Positions 35,388-44,226 of a stretch of DNA of 64,000 bases are shown piece after piece. The translations under genes were made by a program, and so were the position numbers. Where the stretch lies: positions 93,814 through 157,813 of the forward strand of contig DATJCX010000069.1 in NCBI GenBank assembly GCA_035497735.1. The letters run 5' to 3'. Source of the stretch: Brumimicrobium sp035497735 (GTDB lineage: Bacteria; Bacteroidota; Bacteroidia; Flavobacteriales_D; Crocinitomicaceae). How positions within the stretch are numbered: position 1 is the stretch's first letter; each line of letters opens with the position of its first letter. The notes under the pieces were generated by a model. That model was not told where the DNA came from, ran no database searches, and saw only the letters and a list, made by a program, of their open reading frames with translations.

Positions 35388-37025
35388 ATGGCAAAAGAAA
35401 TCATATTTAACGAGAAAGCTCGTGAAGGATTAAAAAACGGAGTGGATGCTTTAGCAAATGCTGTAAAAGTAACACTAGGTCCAAAAGGAAGAAACGTTGT
35501 TATTGGTAAAAAGTTTGGTGCACCTCATGTAACAAAAGACGGAGTTACTGTAGCAAAGGAAATCGAGTTGAAAGACGAGATCGAAAACATGGGCGCTCAA
35601 ATGATTAAAGAAGTTGCTTCAAAAACAGGAGATGTTGCTGGAGACGGTACAACTACAGCTACTGTTTTAGCACAAGCGATTATCAAAGAAGGTTTGAAAA
35701 ACGTAACAGCTGGTGCTAATCCAATGGATCTGAAAAGAGGTATTGATAAAGCAGTTATTGCTGTTGTAGAAGAATTAAAGAGAATCTCTGAAGCTGTTGG
35801 TGACGACAACGAGAAAATCAAGCAAATTGCTACAATTTCAGCAAACAATGATGAGTCTATTGGCGCATTAATCGCTGAGGCAATGAAGGTTGTTGGGAAT
35901 GATGGTGTGATTACTGTTGAGGAAGCAAAAGGTATCGAAACTGAAGTGAAAACGGTTGAAGGGATGCAATTCGATAGAGGTTATCTTTCTCCTTATTTCG
36001 TAACAAATACAGAGAAGATGTTAACGGAATTTGAATCTCCTTACATTCTAATTACAGATAAGAAAATTAGCAGTATGAAAGAATTGCTTCCTGTTCTTGA
36101 GCCAGTTGCACAAGCAGGTAGAGCATTACTAATCATTGCTGAGGATATAGACGGAGAAGCATTGACAACTTTAGTTGTGAATAGAATTCGTGGTTCTCTT
36201 AAAGTGGCTGCTGTTAAGGCACCAGGATTTGGAGACAGAAGAAAAGCAATGCTAGAAGATATTGCAATTTTAACAGGTGGTACAGTTATTTCTGATGAAA
36301 AAGGATTGAGCTTAGAGACTGCAACTTTAGAATTGTTAGGTACTGCTGAAAAAGTAGATATCGATAAAGATAATACAACGATCGTTAATGGAGCTGGAGA
36401 TAAAACAGCGATTAAAGAACGTGTAGCACAGATTAGAGCACAAATCGAAACGTCAACTTCAGACTACGATAAAGAAAAAATGCAAGAGCGTCTAGCTAAG
36501 TTAGCAGGAGGTGTTGCAGTATTGTATGTAGGAGCAGCTTCAGAAGTGGAGATGAAAGAGAAGAAAGACCGTGTGGATGATGCTTTAGCGGCAACCAGAG
36601 CAGCCGTTGAAGAAGGAGTTATTCCAGGTGGAGGTGTTGCTTTAATTAGAACACTTGACGCTTTAAACAAGGTGGTAGGACTGAATGCAGATGAGAATAC
36701 AGGTATTGCAATCATCAAGAGAGCAATCGAAGAGCCACTTCGTCAAATCGTTCAAAATGCTGGTGGAGAAGGAGCAGTAATCGTTCAAAAAGTAAGAGAA
36801 GGTAAAGGTGCTTTTGGGTACAACGCAAGAACAGAAGTTTTTGAAGACCTAATGAAAGCAGGTGTACTTGATCCAACTAAGGTAACGCGTACGGCTATTG
36901 AGAATGCAGCTTCTATTTCTTCTATGCTATTAACGACAGAATGTGTAATCGTTGATGAACCAGAAGAAGATAACCCAGGTGCACATATGCACGGAGGAAT
37001 GGGTGGCGGAATGCCGATGATGTAG
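35388..37025 (+). CDS. groEL: Chaperonin GroEL
   Basis: A 545-residue 60-kDa chaperonin of normal length. Diagnostic segments are NAVKVTLGPKGRNVVIGKKFG near 26-46, the nucleotide site GDGTTTATVLAQAI near 85-98, the aspartate-containing hinge around VPGGGVALI (about 410) and a Gly-Met-rich C-terminal tail (HMHGGMGGGMPMM). It folds cytoplasmic proteins with GroES and ATP. A strong terminator follows the gene. Confidence 0.99.
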   Translation: MAKEIIFNEKAREGLKNGVDALANAVKVTLGPKGRNVVIGKKFGAPHVTKDGVTVAKEIELKDEIENMGAQMIKEVASKTGDVAGDGTTTATVLAQAIIKEGLKNVTAGANPMDLKRGIDKAVIAVVEELKRISEAVGDDNEKIKQIATISANNDESIGALIAEAMKVVGNDGVITVEEAKGIETEVKTVEGMQFDRGYLSPYFVTNTEKMLTEFESPYILITDKKISSMKELLPVLEPVAQAGRALLIIAEDIDGEALTTLVVNRIRGSLKVAAVKAPGFGDRRKAMLEDIAILTGGTVISDEKGLSLETATLELLGTAEKVDIDKDNTTIVNGAGDKTAIKERVAQIRAQIETSTSDYDKEKMQERLAKLAGGVAVLYVGAASEVEMKEKKDRVDDALAATRAAVEEGVIPGGGVALIRTLDALNKVVGLNADENTGIAIIKRAIEEPLRQIVQNAGGEGAVIVQKVREGKGAFGYNARTEVFEDLMKAGVLDPTKVTRTAIENAASISSMLLTTECVIVDEPEEDNPGAHMHGGMGGGMPMM

Positions 37026-37047
37026 TATCACAGATAAACTTATATAA

Positions 37048-37086
37048 AAGCCGTCTCGAAATTTATTTTGAGATGGCTTTTTTTTT
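37048..37086 (+). terminator. Intrinsic terminator of groESL
   Basis: Arms AAGCCGTCTCGAAA and TTTTGAGATGGCTT (one G-U pair) with a TTTA loop are followed by nine T. Confidence 0.92.
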
Positions 37087-37235
37087 GGCTAAAAACGAGG
37101 AGTAACCACTCTTTTTGAAAGTTAAGTTCTTCTGATTTTAGTTAAATAGTAATGATTGTGTTTTCTGTCCAATCGAGTAGCCTGAGTAGAATGAAACGTT
37201 GTTAACAAGCTGGCTGTCAACTGTCAGTAAAGTTT

Positions 37236-38237
37236 TTAGCTTAATCTGTCTGAAAGGATTTTCATTTCTATGATAGGAGTAATCTTTTCGTAAACGATAT
37301 TATAAACTGCTTCAAGAATCGGCATTTCCACCTCAAATTTCTTGTTGATTTCCATCAAAGATTTAACTGCATAGTATCCTTCAGCAACCATGTCCATTTC
37401 CATTTGGGCAGTTTTTACCGAGTACCCTTTTCCAATCATAAAACCAAATGTTCTATTTCTTGAGAATTTAGAATAAGCAGTTACTAGCAAATCTCCTAGG
37501 TAGGCGCTACTTTTAACATCTCTATGAATTGGACTAACTTCATCAATGAAGTTTTCTATTTCCTGAATAGCATTTGAAATCAATACAGCTTGAAAGTTAT
37601 CTCCGTATCCAAGTCCAGCACAAATTCCTGCTGCGATGGCATATACGTTTTTAAGCACTGCTGAAAGTTCTGTTCCGAATAAATCGTCTGAAACAGTTGT
37701 CTTAATATATCTAGTAGAGAATAATTCCGCAATTTCTTCTGCGATATCTTCGTCTTGACAAGCGATAGTTAAATAGGACAACCTTTCCATGGCTACTTCT
37801 TCCGCGTGACATGGTCCGCAAATGATACCTATTTTGTCGTAAGGTGTACCAAAAGTTTTGTGAATAAACCTAGCTGGAATAGCATGAAACTCAGGGACAA
37901 TTCCTTTTACCGAAGACAAAACAGTTTTACCATCAAACAATTCTGTTGGAAAATCTTTAAATAATTCCGTTAGGAAAGCCGAAGGCGTTACAATAATAAT
38001 GGTTTCTGATGAACGAATTGCTTCTTCCAAGTCATTTGTGACATTAACTTTTGAAGTGTTAATCTCCACTGATTGTAGATACTTTAAGTTTCTGTGATAC
38101 TTCTTAATATGATTGACAGCATCCTCGCTTCGTACGTACCAATTTAGCGTAGGTACATTTTCCGAAAGTATTTTCACGATTGCTGTTGCCCAGCTACCAC
38201 CTCCAATAACGGCTATTGTATTCTCAGTTTCTTCCAT
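37236..38237 (-). CDS. gpsA: NAD(P)H-dependent glycerol-3-phosphate dehydrogenase
   Basis: A 333-residue Rossmann enzyme that makes sn-glycerol 3-phosphate for phospholipids. The dinucleotide motif is VIGGGSWATAIVKIL near 9-23. The second family block is VKGIVPEFHAIPARFIH, with the catalytic lysine region in GTELSAVLKNVYAIAAGICAGLGYGDN near 188-214 and the substrate segment SSAYLGDLLVTAYSKFSRNRTFG near 240-262. A minus-strand TAAATTTG box (38249-38256) lies 12 bp upstream of the ATG. Confidence 0.96.
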   Translation of the reverse strand: MEETENTIAVIGGGSWATAIVKILSENVPTLNWYVRSEDAVNHIKKYHRNLKYLQSVEINTSKVNVTNDLEEAIRSSETIIIVTPSAFLTELFKDFPTELFDGKTVLSSVKGIVPEFHAIPARFIHKTFGTPYDKIGIICGPCHAEEVAMERLSYLTIACQDEDIAEEIAELFSTRYIKTTVSDDLFGTELSAVLKNVYAIAAGICAGLGYGDNFQAVLISNAIQEIENFIDEVSPIHRDVKSSAYLGDLLVTAYSKFSRNRTFGFMIGKGYSVKTAQMEMDMVAEGYYAVKSLMEINKKFEVEMPILEAVYNIVYEKITPIIEMKILSDRLS

Positions 38238-38577
38238 ATCAATAAATACAAATTTAATTATAAACCTTTAATCGGACTATCAAAGTTTGAAATATTTACG
38301 CGACAAATGGTTTAATTAGGCGAAAGCCAACTTTTTAAGTGAAAAGTGTAAAATATTTATGTTTTTTATTTGCCTAATTTCATCTCATTTGTGTTTTCGT
38401 ACATAGAGTTGATAATTAGATTGTTGTAATGAAATAGTCACTTGTTTTATATGAGTTTTTTCCACTATTTTTTACTTAGAATGAAAATAAAGTAAGAAAT
38501 ATATTTCTCAAATTTTTGTCGATTGTAAGTTTTTAATAATTTTGGCCATTCTTAACTAATATAAAAAATTCGTCAAA
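38238..38577. other. Divergent intergenic region between gpsA and the acidic protein gene
   Basis: About 340 bp with no gene. It holds a minus-strand TAAATTTG box for gpsA (38249-38256) and a plus-strand promoter for the acidic protein gene (38513-38544). Eight-base arms AATTAGGC and GCCTAATT occur more than 50 bp apart near its middle, and I give them little weight. Confidence 0.55.
38513..38544 (+). promoter_or_regulatory. Bacteroidota-type promoter of the acidic protein gene
   Basis: A TTTTTG element (38513-38518) and a TAATTTTG box (38537-38544) are separated by 18 bp. This is close to the TTTG-N19-TAnnTTTG consensus. The start codon is 33 bp further on. Confidence 0.6.
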
Positions 38578-38955
38578 TTGGAAAAAAGTAATAAACCTCG
38601 AGTTTTAGTCGATTATGCAAAACTTGATAGCAACGTGAAACTAGCAATTAAATTAAACTATCCTGAAGGATTTGAGTCTAATTTAATCAGGTTCCCAAAT
38701 AAAGATGGGAACACAGTTAGTGCGCTTCCTTTTGAAACAGAGGACACCTATTTCTTAATCCGTATGACTGTTATGCAGGCGCAAGAGATTATTGATGAAG
38801 ACGATGATTACGATGATGAAGGTTTCTTAAAAGAAGAAATTAAAGAAGAGTATGAAGAAGACTTTGAGGTAGACGAAGAGATAGAGATAGACGAAGACGA
38901 AGATGAAAAAGACTTTGAAGAAGTAGAAGAAGACTACGATGATGAGGAAGAGTAA
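38578..38955 (+). CDS. Small conserved protein with a strongly acidic tail, TTG start
   Basis: A 125-residue cytoplasmic protein of unknown function. The first 75 residues look folded (RVLVDYAKLDSNVKLAIKLNYPEGF, then SALPFETEDTYFLIRMTV). The last 50 residues are almost only Asp and Glu with a few Lys, Tyr and Phe. Similar small acidic-tailed proteins are known from flavobacteria and are sometimes misnamed as DNA primase, but no function is established. No ATG is available: the frame is closed by TAA 21 bp upstream and the first possible start is TTG. A good promoter lies at the expected distance. Confidence 0.75.
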   Translation: MEKSNKPRVLVDYAKLDSNVKLAIKLNYPEGFESNLIRFPNKDGNTVSALPFETEDTYFLIRMTVMQAQEIIDEDDDYDDEGFLKEEIKEEYEEDFEVDEEIEIDEDEDEKDFEEVEEDYDDEEE

Positions 38956-38999
38956 TCCTTTCCAATTATAATAAAATACATTTTAAATAGCTTCCTGTT

Positions 39000-40169
39000 T
39001 TAATTAATAGGAAGCTTTTTTCTTTTGTGCATAATTAAATGACTGGTAACATAAACGAGTGCTATTCCTGCTAGTATCGCTCCAATTGTGAATGTTGCTT
39101 TTATTGTTTCAATATTGTTATTGTAGAATAAAAGCGTAATCACTGCGCCAAAAAGAATTCCCAATTCTAATGCGATAAAGATTGTTGCCGAACCTGCACC
39201 TCTTCTGTTTGCAGGAGATAGGTCAGCCATCCAAGCAAATATAGCTGGAGATAATATCCCCGAAGCGATTCCGTATGTGAAAGAACTGATAGTGTAAAAT
39301 TCTTTGGTATTGGAATATCCGGTCATAAGCATTGAGGCAATTAAAATGATTATCCCAATGATTAAGGTTTCTCTTCTACCGATTTTGTCTGATAACTGTC
39401 CTGCAAAGAGTCGAACCAAGATGGTTGATAACACATAGAATCCATAGTAATATCCTTTGTTTCCAATATTTAGAAAACCAGACATGTCGGGTGTAAGAAC
39501 CAAGACCAAGCCACTGCATGCAGCTGTGAGAAACATGACGATTGCTGCTGGAATTACATTTACTTCTGCGATATCTTCCTTTCTAATTTTAAAAACCTTC
39601 CACGTAAATTTTTGTCTTTCATCAAGCGTTTCTTTAACGGAATGAATTAAAAGCATGGAGATGAAAGCAATGATACTTGAAGCGATAAATAATCCGTTTA
39701 TGGTGAATGCTTTTGTAATAGGTGAAGCAAAAAGTTGTCCGACTCCTGTCCCTAGCGCTATTCCTGTTCCGTAAACACCCATTCCTTGACCTCTTTTTTC
39801 AACGGGCAGTATATCTGTAATCAATGCTGTTGCTCCGGTTGGAAGGAAACCTGTTGAAAATCCATGAAAGAAGCGAAGCGTTAAAAAAAAGAGCACTGTT
39901 CCACTCAAGGGATAAAGCAATGTGATGAAAATACAAACGATTGTTCCGATGTACATGGTGCTTTTCCTGCCGATAGTGTCAGCCATTTTCCCTGAAAACG
40001 GTCTAGAGATAGCAGCGGTAAGTGTAAATAAACCAATGATTAGTCCTTTGTAGCTTTCACCGCCTAGAATAGTGATAAATTCATTTAACTCTGGAATGAT
40101 AAGATTAAACGAAGTCATAAAAAGGAAAACCCCAAGTGTGAGGATCCAAAAGTTTTTAGAATAGCTCAT
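39000..40169 (-). CDS. Major facilitator superfamily transporter
   Basis: A 389-residue inner-membrane protein with about 12 membrane helices. The loop 2-3 motif GKMADTIGRKSTMYIG (about 60-75) is the classical MFS signature, and its counterpart GQLSDKIGRRETLIIG stands near 255-270 in the second half. It resembles drug/sugar-efflux type members, but no residue fixes the substrate. It is convergent with the acidic protein gene, and apaG lies upstream on the same strand. Confidence 0.9.
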   Translation of the reverse strand: MSYSKNFWILTLGVFLFMTSFNLIIPELNEFITILGGESYKGLIIGLFTLTAAISRPFSGKMADTIGRKSTMYIGTIVCIFITLLYPLSGTVLFFLTLRFFHGFSTGFLPTGATALITDILPVEKRGQGMGVYGTGIALGTGVGQLFASPITKAFTINGLFIASSIIAFISMLLIHSVKETLDERQKFTWKVFKIRKEDIAEVNVIPAAIVMFLTAACSGLVLVLTPDMSGFLNIGNKGYYYGFYVLSTILVRLFAGQLSDKIGRRETLIIGIIILIASMLMTGYSNTKEFYTISSFTYGIASGILSPAIFAWMADLSPANRRGAGSATIFIALELGILFGAVITLLFYNNNIETIKATFTIGAILAGIALVYVTSHLIMHKRKKLPIN

Positions 40170-40234
40170 TAATTTTTATAAAGCCCCAAAAGTAGGACAA
40201 ACAATTAAAATAGAGAGAAAGTGGTTGAAATAAA

Positions 40235-40633
40235 TTAATTTAATTTTCCTTTATATTCTAGCGGGAAGCGAGGAACTTTAACCATAAATGTATTTAGGAC
40301 ATCTCCATTGTCGCCAATAGTTACAAAATTGTAATATCCTTCCATGTAGCCAAGTCCAGATGATAAATCGCAGCCTGACGAATAGATATGTACTTCTCCA
40401 GGTTCAAGCAGTGGTTGTTCACCAACAACACCTTTTCCGTCAATTATTCTAGTTGGAGAAAGTGAATCCACAATTCTCCAATGACGAGAAATAAGTTTTA
40501 CCCGATTGTTGCTTAAATTTTCAATTTTGATATTGTAATCAAAGAAGTAGAGTCCCTTTTCAATTCGAGTTAAATCCGATCGAAATGAGGCTATTACAGT
40601 TATCTTGATTCCTTTGGTTACTGCTATATTCAT
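40235..40633 (-). CDS. apaG: ApaG domain protein
   Basis: A 132-residue single-domain protein with the fibronectin-like ApaG fold. Conserved strands and loops are YFFDYNIKIENLSNNRVKLISRHWRIVDS near 28-55, GEQPLLEPGEVHIYSSGCDLSSGLGYMEGYYNF near 71-102, and a C-terminal strand with VPRFPLEY. ApaG is linked in enterobacteria to Co/Mg resistance and Ap4A metabolism, but its biochemical role is not settled. It is divergent from nqrA across a 198-bp region with a symmetric operator-like site. Confidence 0.92.
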   Translation of the reverse strand: MNIAVTKGIKITVIASFRSDLTRIEKGLYFFDYNIKIENLSNNRVKLISRHWRIVDSLSPTRIIDGKGVVGEQPLLEPGEVHIYSSGCDLSSGLGYMEGYYNFVTIGDNGDVLNTFMVKVPRFPLEYKGKLN

Positions 40634-40721
40634 ATTAGATTATGACAATTACAATTGATAAATATAGCATGTAAAATCCGAATAACCAAAAATATAGATT
40701 GTTTAACATTCCTTATGAGTT

Positions 40722-40740
40722 ATTTAGAATCGTTCTAAAT
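40722..40740. promoter_or_regulatory. 19-bp symmetric site between apaG and nqrA, metalloregulator-like
   Basis: Perfect arms ATTTAGAA and TTCTAAAT around TCG. The core TTAGAATCGTTCTAA resembles the TTAnAATnATTnTAA type of site bound by Fur/PerR-family proteins, with one central difference. It lies about 90 bp upstream of both apaG and nqrA, so either or both could be regulated. Which regulator binds cannot be told from sequence. Confidence 0.45.
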
Positions 40741-40794
40741 TGAGAGATGAGGCCTATAAATCGTTACTATTCTTCATTAACTCGAACAATTTTG

Positions 40795-40802
40795 TATTTT
40801 TG
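40795..40802 (+). promoter_or_regulatory. TAnnTTTG-type -7 box for the nqr operon
   Basis: TATTTTTG is an exact consensus match, 29 bp before the nqrA ATG and 54 bp downstream of the symmetric site. No TTTG at -33. Confidence 0.45.
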
Positions 40803-40831
40803 TGAATTGTATTTAAATGTCTGAATAAAAG

Positions 40832-42193
40832 ATGTCAAAGACTATAAAACTTAAAAGAGGGCTTGATATCAAGCTCATAGGTGAGGCAGATAAGGTGAAA
40901 GTAGACGCAAAGTCATCTGCTTTTGTAACGCTTAAGCCTACGGATTTTCATGGATTAAATCCGAAAATGATTGTAAAAGAAGGAGAGACTGTTAAACGCG
41001 GTCAGGTAGTGTTTTTTGATAAACACCACAATGACGTCAAGGTCGTATCTCCTGTCGCTGGTGTATTAACTGAAATCGTTCGTGGTGCCAAAAGGCGTAT
41101 TCTTGAGGTCAAGATTAAGGCTGCTGATACCGACGATGTAGTTCAGTTTGAAACTGCGAATCCAGAATTTCTATCTCGTGAAGAGATTAAGAAAATGATG
41201 TTAGAATCGGGAGTTTGGCCGTTTGTAAAACAACGTCCTTTGGACAAGATTGCAAACCCAACAGTTGAACCTAAAGCAATCTTTGTTTCTGCTTTTGATT
41301 CTTCTCCCTTAGCACCTGATTATGATTTTATCTTACATGATCAAGGAGCATTGTTCCAAAAGGGACTTGATGTTTTAGCTAAACTAACAGATGGTACGGT
41401 TCATTTAACTTTAAATGGAGATAGGCCAGCGGATGAAGCTTTCAAAAACGCCAAGAATGTTCAAATTAACTATATTTCTGGAAAACACCCAGTAGGTAAC
41501 GTAGGTACGCAAATTCACCACATTGATCCAATCAATCCAGGGGAATTCGTATTTGTTGTGAACCCACAAGATGTTTTAAACATCGGTAAGTTTTTCGAAA
41601 CAGGACAGTTTGACCCAACACGTTATGTTGCGTTAACTGGATCTGAAGTGAAAGGTAGGAAATATTTCAAAACAATCATCGGTGCGGAGGTTTCAACGCT
41701 AATTCAAGGTAATCTAGAGCAAGATAACGTCAGGGTTGTAAGTGGAAACGCCTTAACTGGGGATAATGTTGGAATGGAAGGAGCGATTGGTTTCTATCAT
41801 TCTCAAATCACTGTTCTTCCAGAAGGAAATACGCACAAATTCTTACTTACAGAGGGTTGGTTAGCACCAGGATTCGATAAGTATTCGAGCCACCGTTTAT
41901 TCCCAACTTGGTTAACGCCAAATAAAAAGCGTCGTTTAGACACGAACTTGAACGGTGAAGAACGTGGTCTGGTTGTAACAGGTGAAATGGAAAAAGTTTT
42001 ACCTTTTGATATTCTTCCAATGCAATTGATTAAGGCAATCATAACCAATGATCTTGAAGCAATGGGGAATCTTGGAATCTTAGAGATTTCACCAGAAGAT
42101 TTCGCATTGTGTGAGTATGTAAATACCTCTAAGGTTTCAATTCAAGATATCGTTCGTGAAGGATTGGATGTTTACGAAAAAGAAATGATGTAA
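40832..42193 (+). CDS. nqrA: Na+-translocating NADH:quinone reductase subunit A
   Basis: A 453-residue peripheral cytoplasmic subunit of Na+-NQR, implicated in ubiquinone binding. The N terminus (LKRGLDIKLIGEADK) and the biotinyl-lipoyl-like segment MIVKEGETVKRGQVVFFDKHHNDVKVVSPVAG near 49-80 are typical. The block KQRPLDKIANPTVEPKAIFVSAFDSSPLAPD follows near 132-162. It is the first gene of nqrABCDEF. The complex oxidises NADH and pumps Na+, common in marine and aquatic bacteria. Confidence 0.97.
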   Translation: MSKTIKLKRGLDIKLIGEADKVKVDAKSSAFVTLKPTDFHGLNPKMIVKEGETVKRGQVVFFDKHHNDVKVVSPVAGVLTEIVRGAKRRILEVKIKAADTDDVVQFETANPEFLSREEIKKMMLESGVWPFVKQRPLDKIANPTVEPKAIFVSAFDSSPLAPDYDFILHDQGALFQKGLDVLAKLTDGTVHLTLNGDRPADEAFKNAKNVQINYISGKHPVGNVGTQIHHIDPINPGEFVFVVNPQDVLNIGKFFETGQFDPTRYVALTGSEVKGRKYFKTIIGAEVSTLIQGNLEQDNVRVVSGNALTGDNVGMEGAIGFYHSQITVLPEGNTHKFLLTEGWLAPGFDKYSSHRLFPTWLTPNKKRRLDTNLNGEERGLVVTGEMEKVLPFDILPMQLIKAIITNDLEAMGNLGILEISPEDFALCEYVNTSKVSIQDIVREGLDVYEKEMM

Positions 42194-42218
42194 TTGTTAA
42201 ATTAAAAAATTAATAAAA

Positions 42219-43493
42219 TTGGGAAAGTTAAAACAAATCGTTGAAAACCTCGACCCTCATTTTGAGAAGGGAGGAAAATGGGAGAAGTTAAACCCATTAT
42301 ACGAAACCTTAGCTACGTTTCTCTTCACTCCAAAGCATGTAACCACTTCTGGTTCTCATATTCGTGACGGAGTTGACTTGAAGCGTACCATGTTTATGGT
42401 GATTATTGCTATGATACCAGCATTGTTGTTTGGTATATACAATACAGGTCACTGGCATTACGAATTATTATCTTTCACAAAACCAGAGTTTGCAGGATAT
42501 GCAGATTACATGACTGGTTTTGGAGATAAATTTTTATTTGGACTATTAAAGGTGTTGCCATTAATAGTTGTGTCTTACGGAGTAGGATTAGGTGTTGAAT
42601 TCATCTTTGGTTTCTTACGTGGACACTCACTTCATGAAGGATTCCTTGTTTCCGGAATGCTTATTCCTTTAATCATGCCTGTGGATGTTCCATTATGGAT
42701 GGTTGGAGTAGCAACTGCTTTTGCTGTTATTATCGGTAAGGAAGTTTTCGGAGGAACGGGAATGAACATTGTAAACGTTGCTTTAACGGCACGTGCCTTT
42801 TTATTCTTTGCTTATCCGACATCAATGTCAGGAGATAAAGTATGGAAATCAGGTATTCAAGATGTATTGGCTGAAAACAATAATAAATTAGCCGACGGTG
42901 CTACGGGTGCTACTCCTCTTGGAGATTTAGCTACATTTATTGGTGACTCACCAGTGGTCGCAGGAGAGAACTTGTCTGCAACACTTTCTCAATCTGAGTT
43001 AGTAGATAAGTTCACCGCAGCTTACGATCCAATGTCTGCTTTCATGGGAATGATTCCAGGTTCAATTGGAGAAACTTCTACATTAGCTATCTTAATTGGT
43101 GCAGCTATCTTATTGTTTACTGGAGTTGCTTCTTTTAGAATTATCGGTTCATTCTTCGCTGGAGGATTGGTATTCGGTTTATTAATGAACGCAGCAGGAG
43201 CTAACGCATACATGGATTTACCAGCATACTATCACTTAATCTTAGGTGGATTTGCTTTTGGAGCTGTGTTTATGGCCACTGACCCAGTGACTGCGGCACA
43301 GACTGCAACAGGAAAGTTATGGTATGGTTTTCTAGGAGGAGGATTAGCAGTATTAATACGTGTATTAAACCCTGCTTACCCTGAAGGTGTGATGTTAGCG
43401 ATTTTATTTATGAACGTTACAGCTCCTATCATTGACCACTATGTGGTTCAAGCTAACATTTCAAGACGTAAAAAACGAATTAAAACAGCTTAA
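42219..43493 (+). CDS. nqrB: Na+-translocating NADH:quinone reductase subunit B, TTG start
   Basis: A 424-residue membrane subunit carrying one covalent FMN and part of the Na+ channel, with about 10 membrane helices. The flavinylation motif is DGATGATPLGD, with the acceptor threonine at residue 232. The conserved block NIVNVALTARAFLFFAYPTSMSGDKVW precedes it. The only suitable start is TTG at 42219; upstream in-frame codons contain no ATG before the nqrA stop. It follows nqrA by 25 bp. Confidence 0.97.
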   Translation: MGKLKQIVENLDPHFEKGGKWEKLNPLYETLATFLFTPKHVTTSGSHIRDGVDLKRTMFMVIIAMIPALLFGIYNTGHWHYELLSFTKPEFAGYADYMTGFGDKFLFGLLKVLPLIVVSYGVGLGVEFIFGFLRGHSLHEGFLVSGMLIPLIMPVDVPLWMVGVATAFAVIIGKEVFGGTGMNIVNVALTARAFLFFAYPTSMSGDKVWKSGIQDVLAENNNKLADGATGATPLGDLATFIGDSPVVAGENLSATLSQSELVDKFTAAYDPMSAFMGMIPGSIGETSTLAILIGAAILLFTGVASFRIIGSFFAGGLVFGLLMNAAGANAYMDLPAYYHLILGGFAFGAVFMATDPVTAAQTATGKLWYGFLGGGLAVLIRVLNPAYPEGVMLAILFMNVTAPIIDHYVVQANISRRKKRIKTA

Positions 43494-43496
43494 GAT

Positions 43497-44222
43497 ATGC
43501 AAATTAATAAAGATGCAAACGGTTATACATTCCTTTTCTCAATTATTATAGTTGTGATAGTAGGAGTGGTTCTTTCTTCTTTAACGCTTGCTTTAGAGCC
43601 TAGAAAGAAAGAAAATGTGGAAGTGAAGAAAAAGATGAGTATCCTTTCTGCACTTGGTGTTGAGTCAACACGTGAAAACGGTTCTCAACTATACGATGAA
43701 ATTATTAAAGATAGCTACGTTATTTCTCATGACGGAGTAAAACAAGAAAACTTACCTTCTGATAAAAGTGCTTTTAACTTAGATGTTTTAAAACAATTTA
43801 GAGATAAGAACACAGCTGAAAAAGATAGATTATATCCTGTTTTTATTTCTGAAGTTGATGGAGAAAAATTAGTAGTTGTTCCAGTTGTAGGTAAAGGACT
43901 TTGGGGACCTGTTTATGGTTACATCGCTTTGGGTAATGACTATGAAACTATCAAAGGTACTGCTTTTGACCACGACGGGGAAACTCCAGGATTAGGAGCT
44001 GAGATTACTCAAGCTTTCTTTAAAGATCAATATATCGGAGAGAAAATTGGTGAAAATGGAAAGCCACTTGAGATTATCGTTGTTAAAGACGGTTCAGGTT
44101 CTGAAATTGGAAACCAAAAAGTAGACGGTATTACTGGAGGTACAATTACTTCTAAAGGAGTAGAGAGAATGGTGAACAGTACCATGGAAATTTATTATAA
44201 TTATTTTAAAAATATTGAATAA
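43497..44222 (+). CDS. nqrC: Na+-translocating NADH:quinone reductase subunit C
   Basis: A 241-residue subunit with one N-terminal membrane helix (about 9-30) and a periplasmic FMN-binding domain. The flavinylation motif is DGITGGTIT, with the acceptor threonine at residue 216. The segment VVGKGLWGPVYGYIALGND near 131-150 and the HDGETPGLGAEI motif are typical. It starts 3 bp after nqrB. A flavin transferase (ApbE) is needed but is not in this window. Confidence 0.97.
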   Translation: MQINKDANGYTFLFSIIIVVIVGVVLSSLTLALEPRKKENVEVKKKMSILSALGVESTRENGSQLYDEIIKDSYVISHDGVKQENLPSDKSAFNLDVLKQFRDKNTAEKDRLYPVFISEVDGEKLVVVPVVGKGLWGPVYGYIALGNDYETIKGTAFDHDGETPGLGAEITQAFFKDQYIGEKIGENGKPLEIIVVKDGSGSEIGNQKVDGITGGTITSKGVERMVNSTMEIYYNYFKNIE

Positions 44223-44226
44223 AGGT

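Noticed and set aside
38300..38385. Arms AATTAGGC and GCCTAATT in the gpsA upstream region
   Set aside because: They are more than 50 bp apart with no supporting inner pairing, so neither an operator nor a hairpin is convincing.
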